Source of the DNA: Acidimicrobiia bacterium
GTDB lineage: Bacteria; Actinomycetota; Acidimicrobiia; UBA2766
NCBI GenBank assembly: GCA_020850945.1
Contig: JADZDR010000095.1
Span: 1-59,648 of the forward strand
Direction: 5' to 3'
DNA: 59,648 nt
Both the position numbers and the translations under genes were made by a program. The notes under the pieces were generated by a model that ran no database searches, was not told the origin of the DNA, and was given only the letters and a program-made list of their open reading frames with translations. This document shows, one piece after another, positions 52,188 through 59,648 of the stretch. Position 1 is the stretch's first letter. The number at the start of each line of letters is the position of its first letter.

Positions 52188-52901
52188 ATGGGCGAACCCT
52201 CTTTCGTCAAGATCCGAGATCGCGTCGAGAGCGCGCCTGAGTCGCGCATGGCGCGCCTCGCCGGCCGACTGCCGTGGGTGCCGCGCCGGGATCACGCGAT
52301 CCTTCTCGCCGTGACAGCCGTCGCGATCGGAGTGGTCGCCGTCACGTGGATCCGTTCGGGACCCGTCGCGCCGGTACCGGAGGCCCTGCCACCGGTCTCC
52401 GTGGACGAGGGGCCGGGCGCCACGGCGGGAGGTCTGCCCGGCGAGACCTCCGCCGGAGCCGCAGCGGCCACGATACGTGTGCACGTGGCGGGGGCCGTGG
52501 CCGTAGCCGGCGTCTACGACCTCGAGTCCGACGCACGTACGACGGATGCGATCGAGCGGGCGGGTGGGGCCAGTGCCGACGCCGATCTCTCCGCCCTGAA
52601 CCTCGCCGCCCGTCTCGCCGACGGGCAGCGCGTGTACGTCCCGCGGGCAGGTGAGGCGATCCCGCCCGAGCAGGGGCAGGCCGGGAGCGGGGCGGCCGGG
52701 ACGGGCGGGGCGCCCGTCAACCTGAACACGGCGGGGCCCGACGAGCTCGACTCGCTCCCGGGCATCGGTGAGGCGACAGCGGACGCGATCATCGAGCACC
52801 GCACCCGCAACGGGCTGTTCCGGTCGGTGGAGGATCTCCTCGACGTGCCCGGCATCGGCGACTCGAAGCTTGCCCGTCTCGAGGGTCTCGTCACGGTGTG
52901 A
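52188..52901 (+). CDS. comEA: ComEA-like DNA-binding competence protein
   Basis: This 237-residue protein has a membrane helix at about 36-55, a Gly/Pro/Ala linker, an SLBB domain (about 95-155) and a C-terminal tandem helix-hairpin-helix (NLNTAGPDELDSLPGIG; LLDVPGIGDSKLARL). It would bind incoming DNA outside the membrane and pass it to ComEC. ATG 52188 has GGAGG upstream. The stop overlaps comEC (GTGA). Confidence 0.92.
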   Translation: MGEPSFVKIRDRVESAPESRMARLAGRLPWVPRRDHAILLAVTAVAIGVVAVTWIRSGPVAPVPEALPPVSVDEGPGATAGGLPGETSAGAAAATIRVHVAGAVAVAGVYDLESDARTTDAIERAGGASADADLSALNLAARLADGQRVYVPRAGEAIPPEQGQAGSGAAGTGGAPVNLNTAGPDELDSLPGIGEATADAIIEHRTRNGLFRSVEDLLDVPGIGDSKLARLEGLVTV

Positions 52902-55099
52902 GGCGGGAGCTCGGATCCACCCTCGTCTCGTCCTGCGTCGCGTTCGCCGTCGGTGTCTGGGCGGCGCACGCGCTCCGTCTCCGTGGGGTCCTGCCCGTCG
53001 TGCTGGTCGCAGTGGCCGTCTGCCTCGTCTCCACGCGCCTCGCTCCCCTCGTCCTGTGCGGTGTCGGTCTGTGCGGCTTCGGCCTCGCGGCCTTGAACCT
53101 CGCTTGGGTCGAGGCTGCCGCTGTCACGGAACCGGTGCCGCTCCACGTCCGAGGTGTGGTGGGCTCCGATCCCGACAGGGGAGGGCGCGTCGTCGTACGC
53201 GTGCCGGGCGGCCGGATCCTCGTGTCCGGGATGCCGGAGGGGGTGAGGCAGGGGGCGAGGGTGAGTCTCGCCGGTGTCGTGCGGCCCGTGCCGACCGCCC
53301 GGGCGGGGTGGTACCGCGCGCGGCGCATCGGAGGTGTCATGGCGGCCTCGCAGGCAGATGTGGTCGCGCCACCGCCTGCCGTGACGCGGGCAGCCGACGG
53401 CATCAGGGCGAGCGTCTCGGAGTCGATCGAGGACCAACTGCCGGGTGAGGAGGGAGCGCTGCTCCTCGGCCTCCTCATCGGCAGGACGGACGGCCTTCCC
53501 GAGGCCCGACTCGAGGAGTTCCGCGAATCCGGGCTGAGTCACCTCCTGGCGGTCTCCGGCGCGAACCTCGTCCTCGTCGTGGGGAGCCTCCTCGCTGTCC
53601 TGCGCCTCCTGCCGGGAGGCAAGGGGGTGCGCCTCACCGTCGCCGCTCTCGCGACGGCGCTCTTCGTTGTCGTCACGCGTGCCGAGCCGAGTGTCATCCG
53701 GGCGGCCGTCATGGCCTACGTCGGGTTGGCGGCGGCGTGGGCGGGAGTGGTCCGTGATCCTGCCCGCGCGTATGCAACTGCCCTGCTCTGCATCGGTGCC
53801 GGGGATCCCCTCCTCTTCGCCTCGACCGCATTCCAGCTCTCGGCGTGCGCGACGGCGGGGGTCCTGTTCCTCGGCCCCGTCTTCCGCGATGCCGTCCCGG
53901 CGCGTGTGCCGGCCTGGATCGCCGAGGCGGCCGCGCTCACGCTCGGCGCCCAGATCGGTGTGGCGCCCGTGCTCACATGGCACTTCCACGAGATGAGCGT
54001 GGCCGGGTTCGTCATGAACCTGCCGGCCGTCCCCCTTGCCGGCGGACTCACGGTGGCCGGCGCGGCCGGGGCTGTCCTCGACGCCGTGGGCATCCACGTG
54101 CTCGGTCTTCTCGACGCTCCCCTCGGCTGGCTCCTGGACCTCGCTTCGCTGGGGGCCGGCCTACCTCTCGCCGGGATCCGTGTCGGGCTGCGCGCGCTGC
54201 CGGTCGCGGGTCTCGTGGCACTGGGAACACGCCCCCTCGTCCGCCACGGTCCGCATGCCCACGTTCTCGCCCCGGCTGTGGTCTTCGTGTTCATGGTGGG
54301 GGTGCTGGGTGTGGCCGAGCGGGGTGGGGGGACGACGGCTCCCGACTGTCCCGGGTTCGCGTTTCTCGACGTGGGACAGGGCGATGCTGTCCTCGTGCGG
54401 GGCAGGTCGGGCACCGTCCTTGTCGACACCGGGGGGGACGGCGAAGTCATGCGTGAGCATCTGCAGCGGCTGGGACGGCGGCGCCTCGACGCCCTCGTTC
54501 TCACGCACGGGCACGCCGATCACGTGGGAGGCGCAGGAGCCGTCTTCGACACCGTGGGGGTGGGCAGGGTCGTGGTGCCCGCGGCCATCTCCGCCCCGTC
54601 TGCATCCGGCGCGGCCGTACTTGCCGGCGTGCTCGCCCGCGTCCCCACGACGGTCATGCAGGCGGGAAGCCGGCTGCGCGTGGGTGACGTGAGGCTGGAG
54701 GCGATCTGGCCGCCCGCAGGCCGTCTGAGAGGTGAGCCCAACACCGACGCCCTCGTCCTCGTTGCCCGTGTCGGATCCCACAGTGCCGTCCTCATGTCCG
54801 ACGTGCCCGCCTCGGTGCAGCGGCGCCTGCCCCCGATCACCCCCGGCGTCGTCGCCGTGACCGTCGCCCACCAGGGTGCCCGTGACCAGCATGCCCCCTT
54901 CTACACGCAGCTCGCCCCCCTGCTCGCTGTGGTCTCGGTGGGCGAGAACCCCTACGGGCATCCGAGTCCTGCCGCCCTCGCGGTGGCGGAGAACGCGGCG
55001 GGCACGGTCGTCCGGACCGACATCGACGGCACGGTGGTCGTCTGCGTGGACGGCGACACGCCCCGCATGTACCGGGTCGGGTACGCTCCGGATCCGTGA
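52898..55099 (+). CDS. comEC: ComEC/Rec2-family DNA-uptake channel
   Basis: This 733-residue protein has N-terminal membrane helices and an OB-like outside domain, the ComEC competence domain (LLIGRTDGLPEARLEEFRESGLSHLLAVSGANL, split over residues about 185-220), and a C-terminal metallo-beta-lactamase-like domain with THGHADHVGG at about 536. It transports single-stranded DNA inwards, and the C-terminal domain is a candidate nuclease. The three-gene block with comEA and holA is typical. GTG 52898 overlaps comEA. Confidence 0.93.
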   Translation: MRRELGSTLVSSCVAFAVGVWAAHALRLRGVLPVVLVAVAVCLVSTRLAPLVLCGVGLCGFGLAALNLAWVEAAAVTEPVPLHVRGVVGSDPDRGGRVVVRVPGGRILVSGMPEGVRQGARVSLAGVVRPVPTARAGWYRARRIGGVMAASQADVVAPPPAVTRAADGIRASVSESIEDQLPGEEGALLLGLLIGRTDGLPEARLEEFRESGLSHLLAVSGANLVLVVGSLLAVLRLLPGGKGVRLTVAALATALFVVVTRAEPSVIRAAVMAYVGLAAAWAGVVRDPARAYATALLCIGAGDPLLFASTAFQLSACATAGVLFLGPVFRDAVPARVPAWIAEAAALTLGAQIGVAPVLTWHFHEMSVAGFVMNLPAVPLAGGLTVAGAAGAVLDAVGIHVLGLLDAPLGWLLDLASLGAGLPLAGIRVGLRALPVAGLVALGTRPLVRHGPHAHVLAPAVVFVFMVGVLGVAERGGGTTAPDCPGFAFLDVGQGDAVLVRGRSGTVLVDTGGDGEVMREHLQRLGRRRLDALVLTHGHADHVGGAGAVFDTVGVGRVVVPAAISAPSASGAAVLAGVLARVPTTVMQAGSRLRVGDVRLEAIWPPAGRLRGEPNTDALVLVARVGSHSAVLMSDVPASVQRRLPPITPGVVAVTVAHQGARDQHAPFYTQLAPLLAVVSVGENPYGHPSPAALAVAENAAGTVVRTDIDGTVVVCVDGDTPRMYRVGYAPDP

Positions 55100-55524
55100 C
55101 GCGGTATGCCGAGGTCCCCCTGCCGTCCCTTCCCGTTCGCGAGCCCGTGCCGCCGGTGCCGGGGCCGGGATCGGACAGCGCCGTCGTCACGATCGTCGGG
55201 CACGGTCCCGCCACAGACGTCACGGACTCGGGGGAGCGTGCTCTCGCCCGGTGCCGTGTGCTGAGGGACGAACCCCCCCCGGCGGATGCACCGGTCATGC
55301 TTCCCGGTGACGTGCACATCGCGCCCGCCGACGTTGCGTGGGTGCTGGATGCGCGGGGGCTCGAGACAGAGGGTCAGCTCGCGGCAGCCGTCGCGGCGGC
55401 CGTCCACCTCGGTGTGGCCGAGATCCACACGTCCGATCCAGTTACGGTCGCGCGGGCCGCGGTGACGGCACGCGAGATCCTGGATGCCCGCCTCACCGGA
55501 GCGGCGGGAGAAGCAGAACCGTGA
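55096..55524 (+). CDS. 142-residue protein between comEC and holA, weakly like the DHPS C-terminus
   Basis: The N-terminus is Pro/Val-rich, and the C-terminal part (AAAVAAAVHLGVAEIHTSDPVTVARAAVTAREI, in residues about 99-135) has some pattern similarity to the end of dihydropteroate synthases, where an RxHD motif is replaced here. This is a weak resemblance and no catalytic residues can be claimed. It overlaps both neighbours by GTGA, so it belongs to the operon. A TACGCT box 8 nt before the GTG could be an internal promoter. Confidence 0.5.
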   Translation: MTRYAEVPLPSLPVREPVPPVPGPGSDSAVVTIVGHGPATDVTDSGERALARCRVLRDEPPPADAPVMLPGDVHIAPADVAWVLDARGLETEGQLAAAVAAAVHLGVAEIHTSDPVTVARAAVTAREILDARLTGAAGEAEP

Positions 55525-56489
55525 GCCGGCCGCCTCTCGTCCTCGTCGTGGGAACTGACCGGTACTCCGTCGCGGACAGGTTCCGGGTGGAGCGTGACCG
55601 CCTCGTGGCGGGGGAGGCGGCCGGAATAGAGGTCTTCGACGCCGAGGAGGCCGACGGCGTGGGCAGGGCAATGGATGCCGCGCGCACTCCGGCCATGTTC
55701 GGGGGATCGCGGCTCGTGGGCATCCTCGGGACCCTCGATGCCGCTGCCCTCGACCGGCTCGACGCGTGGTGCGATTCCCCCTCACCCGACTGCACGCTCC
55801 TCGTCGCGCACGTGCAGGCAGGAGCGCCGTCGAAGGCCCAGAAGAACCTGCTGCGGCGAGCCGAAGAGCTGGGTCGCCTCGTCGAGCTGGGTGCCCCTCC
55901 CACTCGCCGCCAGGACGTGGGCCACTGGGTACGAGAGCGGGCCGCGGCGTGCGGTGTCACGTTCACGTCGGAGGCGGAACAGGCGGTCGGTGAGTCCGTC
56001 GGTGGGGACGCGGGGGCGCTCGACGCCCTGTGCCGCCAGCTCGCCGCGGCCCACCCCGGTGTGCGCCTCGGGATCTCGGAGGTACGACCGTACACAGCCG
56101 CCACGCCCGCAGCCCGAGCCTGGGATCTGACGGATGCGATAGACCGGGGAGACGTGGAGGGCGCGCTGCGCACGCTCCGTGGGCTCCGGGACCTGCATCC
56201 CCTGCAGATCCAGACGTCGCTCGCGAACCACGTGCGACGCATCCGTTTGGCGCTGAGCCTGCGTGCGACGGGGGCGCAACAGCTCCAGCAGGAGCTCGGT
56301 CTCAAGCCCTACCCTGCGAAGAAGCTCGCCGCCCAACTCCGCCACGTCGACCTCGTCTCGGCGGACAACGCGCACCGCCTCGTCACGAAGGCGGAGGAGG
56401 CGATGCACGGAGGGAGCGGCCTCGACCCCGAGACCGTCCTCGACATGCTTGTGGCCCGCCTCGCCCGCAGTCTCGGCCCGAGGCGGTAG
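55521..56489 (+). CDS. holA: DNA polymerase III delta subunit
   Basis: This 322-residue protein has the three-domain HolA pattern: LVVGTDRYSVADRF at the start, LLVAHVQAGAPSKAQKNLLRRAEE in the middle and a C-terminal helical part (LGLKPYPAKKLAAQLRHVD). It loads the sliding clamp as part of the clamp-loader complex. It follows comEC as in many bacteria. GTG 55521 overlaps the previous stop. bioB is convergent, 4 nt away. Confidence 0.88.
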   Translation: MSRPPLVLVVGTDRYSVADRFRVERDRLVAGEAAGIEVFDAEEADGVGRAMDAARTPAMFGGSRLVGILGTLDAAALDRLDAWCDSPSPDCTLLVAHVQAGAPSKAQKNLLRRAEELGRLVELGAPPTRRQDVGHWVRERAAACGVTFTSEAEQAVGESVGGDAGALDALCRQLAAAHPGVRLGISEVRPYTAATPAARAWDLTDAIDRGDVEGALRTLRGLRDLHPLQIQTSLANHVRRIRLALSLRATGAQQLQQELGLKPYPAKKLAAQLRHVDLVSADNAHRLVTKAEEAMHGGSGLDPETVLDMLVARLARSLGPRR

Positions 56490-56493
56490 GCGC

Positions 56494-57513
56494 TCACACG
56501 CTCCGGGACACGTGCGCGCCGCTCGGTCCGGCGACGGGCATGCCGAGCGTTTCGAGCATGGCGAGATCGGTCTCGGCCGGTCGGCCCGTGGTCGTGAGGT
56601 AGTTGCCGACGATGAGACCGTTGGCACCGGCGAGCATCGCCTTGTCCTGGAGCTCGCCGAGCACGAGCTCGCGCCCACCGGCGATCCGCAGCCAGACGTC
56701 GGGGAGGATGAGGCGGAAGAGCGCGATCGTCTGCAAGGCAGCGCGGGCGTCGAGGGGCGGTCTGTCGCCCAGGGGGGTACCGGGCCGGGGGTTGAGGAAG
56801 TTGACGGGGACCTCGTGCGGTTCGAGCGCGGCGAGCTCGAACGCGAGCGCGACGCGCTGTTCGACGGTCTCGCCGATCCCGACGATCCCGCCACAGCACA
56901 GCTCGAGACCGGCGGCCTTCACGGCGCGGGCCGTCGCGACCCGGTCGTCGTAGGTGTGTGTCGTGCAGACCGACGGGAAGAGCTCGCGGCACGTCTCGAG
57001 GTTGTGGTTGAAGCAGCGCACACCGGCGGCCGCGAGGGCCGCGGCCTGCTCGTCGGTCACGAGGCCGAGTGAGCAGCCGATGTCGAGGTTCGTCTCCGCC
57101 CGAACCGTCCGGATGAGCTCGAGGAGGCGCGGGAACGCCGAAGGTGACGGCGCCCGCTCGGCTGCCACGAAGCAGAACTGTGCCACGCCGTTCGCCTCGG
57201 TCGCGCGGGCGGCCTCGAGAACCGTGTCGGGGTCGAGCACGGGGTAGACAGCCGCGCCGGCGTCGTAGCGGGAGGACTGTCCGCAGAACGTGCAGTCCTC
57301 GGGACACGCACCTGACTTCACGTTCACGAGGCTCTCGAGCTCTACGTCTGGTCCCACCCAGGCGAGACGGACCCTGTGCGCCAGGTCACACAGGGCGTCG
57401 AGGTCGTCCGCCGGCAGATGTGCGAGGGCGAGGGCTTCGTCTCGGGTGATACGCCGCTTCTGCACGAGGAGGGCGTCTTCCGCCACGGCGAGGATGTCGG
57501 GTGCAGTCGTCAC
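56494..57513 (-). CDS. bioB: Biotin synthase
   Basis: This 339-residue radical SAM enzyme has CPEDCTFC with C70, C74 and C77 for the SAM cluster, followed by GQSSRYD. Later motifs NHNLET and NFLNPRPGTPL fit BioB. It inserts sulfur into dethiobiotin. GTG 57513 has GAGAGGA upstream. It is the last gene of a run with the J-domain protein and flavin reductase; other bio genes are not in the window. Confidence 0.95.
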   Translation of the reverse strand: MTTAPDILAVAEDALLVQKRRITRDEALALAHLPADDLDALCDLAHRVRLAWVGPDVELESLVNVKSGACPEDCTFCGQSSRYDAGAAVYPVLDPDTVLEAARATEANGVAQFCFVAAERAPSPSAFPRLLELIRTVRAETNLDIGCSLGLVTDEQAAALAAAGVRCFNHNLETCRELFPSVCTTHTYDDRVATARAVKAAGLELCCGGIVGIGETVEQRVALAFELAALEPHEVPVNFLNPRPGTPLGDRPPLDARAALQTIALFRLILPDVWLRIAGGRELVLGELQDKAMLAGANGLIVGNYLTTTGRPAETDLAMLETLGMPVAGPSGAHVSRSV

Positions 57514-57534
57514 ACGGGTCCTCTCGGAGCTCGG

Positions 57535-58011
57535 TCAGCCAGCGTAGTGGACGGGGACGTCGCGCATCGTGAGTGCGACTCCCTCGCGGCGCAGGCCCGC
57601 TTCCACGACCGTGCCTGTGTAGACGGTGTGGTCGCCGGGCGCGTGCCGTTCGAGGACCCGGCATTCGACGAATCCGAGTGCGTCCTCGAGGATCGGGCAG
57701 CCGGTGACGCCGGTGGTGAAGGGGACTCCTCCCAGGTCGTCGCCTGCCTCCTCCACAGGGCGATAGAACCGCGTCACGACGTCGAGCTGGCTCGTGTCCA
57801 TGAGGTTGACGGCGAACACACCGCCCGCCTCGATCATGCGGTCCCGTGCCGTTCCCCCACCTGCGGCGAGGGCGAGGAGGGGGGGAGCGAAGGAGCACTG
57901 CATGATCCAGGTCGCCGCCCAGCCGGCACGGCGTGTGCCGTCGGTTGTCGTGGCGACGTAGAGCCCGTAACCGAAGTTGCGCAGGACCTCCTGCCTCACC
58001 TGCGCGTCCAC
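57535..58011 (-). CDS. Flavin-reductase-like (FMN-binding split barrel) protein
   Basis: This 158-residue protein has the split-barrel pattern YVATTTDGTRRAGWAATWIMQCSFAPPLLALAAG and GVFAVNLMD typical of flavin reductases. It probably reduces or binds FMN for another enzyme. GTG 58011 is preceded by AGGGGA. It overlaps the end of the J-domain gene by 16 nt and is 21 nt before bioB. Confidence 0.85.
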   Translation of the reverse strand: MDAQVRQEVLRNFGYGLYVATTTDGTRRAGWAATWIMQCSFAPPLLALAAGGGTARDRMIEAGGVFAVNLMDTSQLDVVTRFYRPVEEAGDDLGGVPFTTGVTGCPILEDALGFVECRVLERHAPGDHTVYTGTVVEAGLRREGVALTMRDVPVHYAG

Positions 58012-59048
58012 GGATCCCCTGTGTATTCGTCGCAGTGTCTCGCCTGAGAGTGGGGGGCGGCATCGACCACGCAGACGGACGGGGGCGGGAGGCCGAGCCC
58101 CGACTCCGTCGCCGTGGGGTCGGCCCGCGTCGAGATCCAGAGGAGGACGGCGGCCACGATGGCGACGGCGATCCCTACGCAGACGAGCGTGGCGCTTCGC
58201 GTGGACAGGCGGCGCGGCCGGGGTTCCTCCACCGGCTCGGGTGGAGGCGGCAGGTAGGGCCTGGTGTCGAGGACGGTGGGGGCGCCGGTCGGTCCCACCA
58301 CGGGGACCTCGGGCCGGAGTGCCGTCTGGGGGGGGACAGGACCGGGAGGCCGCAAGCCTGGGGGATAGGCCTGTGCGGCGGCGTACCCGTTGCGGTCGTA
58401 CATGCCGTACATGCCGGACGGGACGGGCTGGGTCAGGGGCCGGCTCTGGGGCCGGTATGGGGTCAGAGGTGGGCAGGGAGGTATGGGTGGCACAGGCGCC
58501 ACTGCGGTGGGCCGAGGGAAAGCCGGCGCCGAAGGTGGGACGGGACGTACGGGTGGTACGGGTTCGACGACCGCCTGTGGTTCGTAGGGGATGTTCACGC
58601 CGGGGTGGTCGAACGGGTTGGAGCCGTTCGCACTCCCGCGCGGTTGAAGCGGCGTCATGTCGGGCGGCTGCACGCCCCGCCAACGGGCGAGTCTGCGTCC
58701 GTTCCTGGGATAGGGCACCGGCGGGGTGGCGGAATCGTCGAACTCGTCCGGATCGTCGGTCCAGAGGGGTTCGTAGAGGCCTGCCTCGGCGAAGACGTCG
58801 GGTGCGGGTTCCGGTGGCTCGGGCGGGAGGGCGGCGAGCAGCACGGCACGAGCCTCGTTGATGCGCTGCATGAGGCGCTCGGCCGTCTTCGCGCTGTCGG
58901 GGCCGGCAAGATCGGGATGGGCGAGGCGCGCCGCATCCCGCCATGCCTGGATCACCTGACGGCGCGTGGGAGCGGGGCCCAGACCGAACAGCTCCCTGGC
59001 CCTCTCGATCTCTTCGGTTGCGGGTAACACGCCCTCGTGTTCCGCCAA
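57996..59048 (-). CDS. Membrane-anchored J-domain protein with Pro-rich linker
   Basis: This 350-residue protein has an N-terminal J domain (about 15-75) with HPD in RLAHPDLAG, a long Pro-rich linker (about 150-280) and a C-terminal membrane helix (SATLVCVGIAVAIVAAVLLW). It would recruit DnaK at the membrane. The start is TTG 59048 with GGGAG upstream. Not a canonical DnaJ: no Gly/Phe-rich or zinc region. Confidence 0.8.
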   Translation of the reverse strand: MAEHEGVLPATEEIERARELFGLGPAPTRRQVIQAWRDAARLAHPDLAGPDSAKTAERLMQRINEARAVLLAALPPEPPEPAPDVFAEAGLYEPLWTDDPDEFDDSATPPVPYPRNGRRLARWRGVQPPDMTPLQPRGSANGSNPFDHPGVNIPYEPQAVVEPVPPVRPVPPSAPAFPRPTAVAPVPPIPPCPPLTPYRPQSRPLTQPVPSGMYGMYDRNGYAAAQAYPPGLRPPGPVPPQTALRPEVPVVGPTGAPTVLDTRPYLPPPPEPVEEPRPRRLSTRSATLVCVGIAVAIVAAVLLWISTRADPTATESGLGLPPPSVCVVDAAPHSQARHCDEYTGDPWTRR

Positions 59049-59215
59049 CGTATCTCCCTACCGGCCCACACTGCGTCCCGGCACCGGAATGCACGGCGTC
59101 GCCGGTTGCGGTTCACGCCCCACCTCGATGCCACCAGCGTGGTCCGCACGGACACATCGGCGCAAGTCCGGTCTCGAGGCACATTTCTATGTGATGCGGT
59201 CGCGCCCCTGCACCG

Positions 59216-59488
59216 TCAGTCGGATGTCCCGGAGGCAGCCACGCGGCGAGCGAGTTGGGACTGGGCGCGTGCGACCTTGCGCTTGTGCAGGACACCCTTG
59301 CGGGCGGCGATACCGAGGGCCTTCTGCGCCTTGCGGGCCGCGTCGACCACGGCGTCGGGCTCACCGGTGTCGACGGCTTCGTCGACCCGCCTGAGCCTCG
59401 TCCTGACCTCGGAGCGCACCGCCTTGTTGCGCACGCGGGCCTTCTCGTTCTGCTTGTTGCGCTTCTTCTGCGACGCGATGTTCGCCAC
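59216..59488 (-). CDS. rpsT: 30S ribosomal protein S20
   Basis: This 90-residue protein has ANIASQKKRNKQNEKARVRNKAVRS near the N-terminus (given here as two parts of the S20 signature) and KGVLHKRKVARAQSQLARRV at the end. It binds 16S rRNA early in 30S assembly. GTG 59488 has GAGAGGA upstream. A GATTAT box near 59598 on the minus strand is a possible -10. S20 near holA is a common arrangement. Confidence 0.97.
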   Translation of the reverse strand: MANIASQKKRNKQNEKARVRNKAVRSEVRTRLRRVDEAVDTGEPDAVVDAARKAQKALGIAARKGVLHKRKVARAQSQLARRVAASGTSD

Positions 59489-59648
59489 TTGGTCCTCTCG
59501 GGGGATGGAAGGAGTGCGGAGCCGGTCGAGGCTACCACGGGTGCCTGCCCGGCAGCCATGGGAGTCGCAAGGGGAGCGTCGCGGGCGGACCGCGCCATAA
59601 TCAGAGAGCGCGCCGAACCTCCCGACCCGGCCGCGAACCACGTGACCG

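Overview
The window reads as a chromosomal segment of a high-GC actinomycete. The gene order rodA / radical-SAM pair / RNase E-G / rplU / rpmA / obg / proB / nadD / rsfS, the comEA-comEC-holA-rpsT block, a PorA-like DUF3068 protein, wax-ester synthase and SCP2-domain proteins, and the frequent GTG/TTG starts all fit Actinomycetota. An Acidimicrobiia-like lineage is my inference; it rests on gene content, not on a phylogenetic marker. No rRNA, prophage, IS element or CRISPR array is visible.

Layout. 1-13.8 kb is a conserved housekeeping block on the + strand: the end of PBP2, RodA, two radical-SAM family proteins, RNase E/G, ribosomal proteins L21 and L27, a PAS/GAF/GGDEF/EAL c-di-GMP protein, Obg, ProB and a shortened ProA-like protein that lacks the catalytic cysteine. 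13.8-17.8 kb holds a small LuxR-type regulator divergent from a MoxR-VWA-NadD-RsfS operon. 17.7-25 kb is a minus-strand run: DUF3068 protein, receiver protein, histidine kinase, SDR, membrane-anchored M1-like peptidase and an APH-family kinase. topA is divergent from that run. 27.5-32 kb is a redox locus (ferric-reductase-like membrane protein, ApbE flavin transferase, a small membrane protein, an exported Asp/His-rich protein) facing its own two-component system. 32-42.4 kb is accessory: esterase, amine-oxidase-like flavoprotein, acyl-CoA ligase, VapBC, wax-ester synthase, catalase and an MFS transporter. 42.4-48.1 kb carries an ABC1 kinase fused to an SCP2 domain, a TetR regulator, a stand-alone SCP2 protein, a class III aminotransferase and a sulfotransferase. 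The end holds tRNA-Ala, leuS, a HAD phosphatase, a small HExxH protein, comEA, comEC, holA and, convergent with these, rpsT, a J-domain protein, a flavin reductase and bioB.

Most notable non-coding structure. A 47-nt two-stem hairpin occurs as tandem pairs in two distant intergenic spaces (21.9 kb and 32.1 kb). The stems and a CTG/GGA internal loop are conserved, while the inner stem and apical loop differ. At 32 kb the hairpins follow an 11-bp minisatellite, and the insert is bounded by a duplicated copy of the last 41 bp of the kinase gene. This is the best candidate for an undescribed element.

Most notable regulation. The 14-bp palindrome CTGCCA-NN-TGACAG overlaps the -35 box of both SCP2-domain genes that flank the TetR gene, which suggests a local TetR regulon. 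The ABC1-SCP2 gene also appears to start with a leaderless 12-codon ORF whose stop overlaps the start of the main gene. Many genes have a TANNNT box 6-9 nt before the start codon, which suggests that leaderless transcripts are common here.
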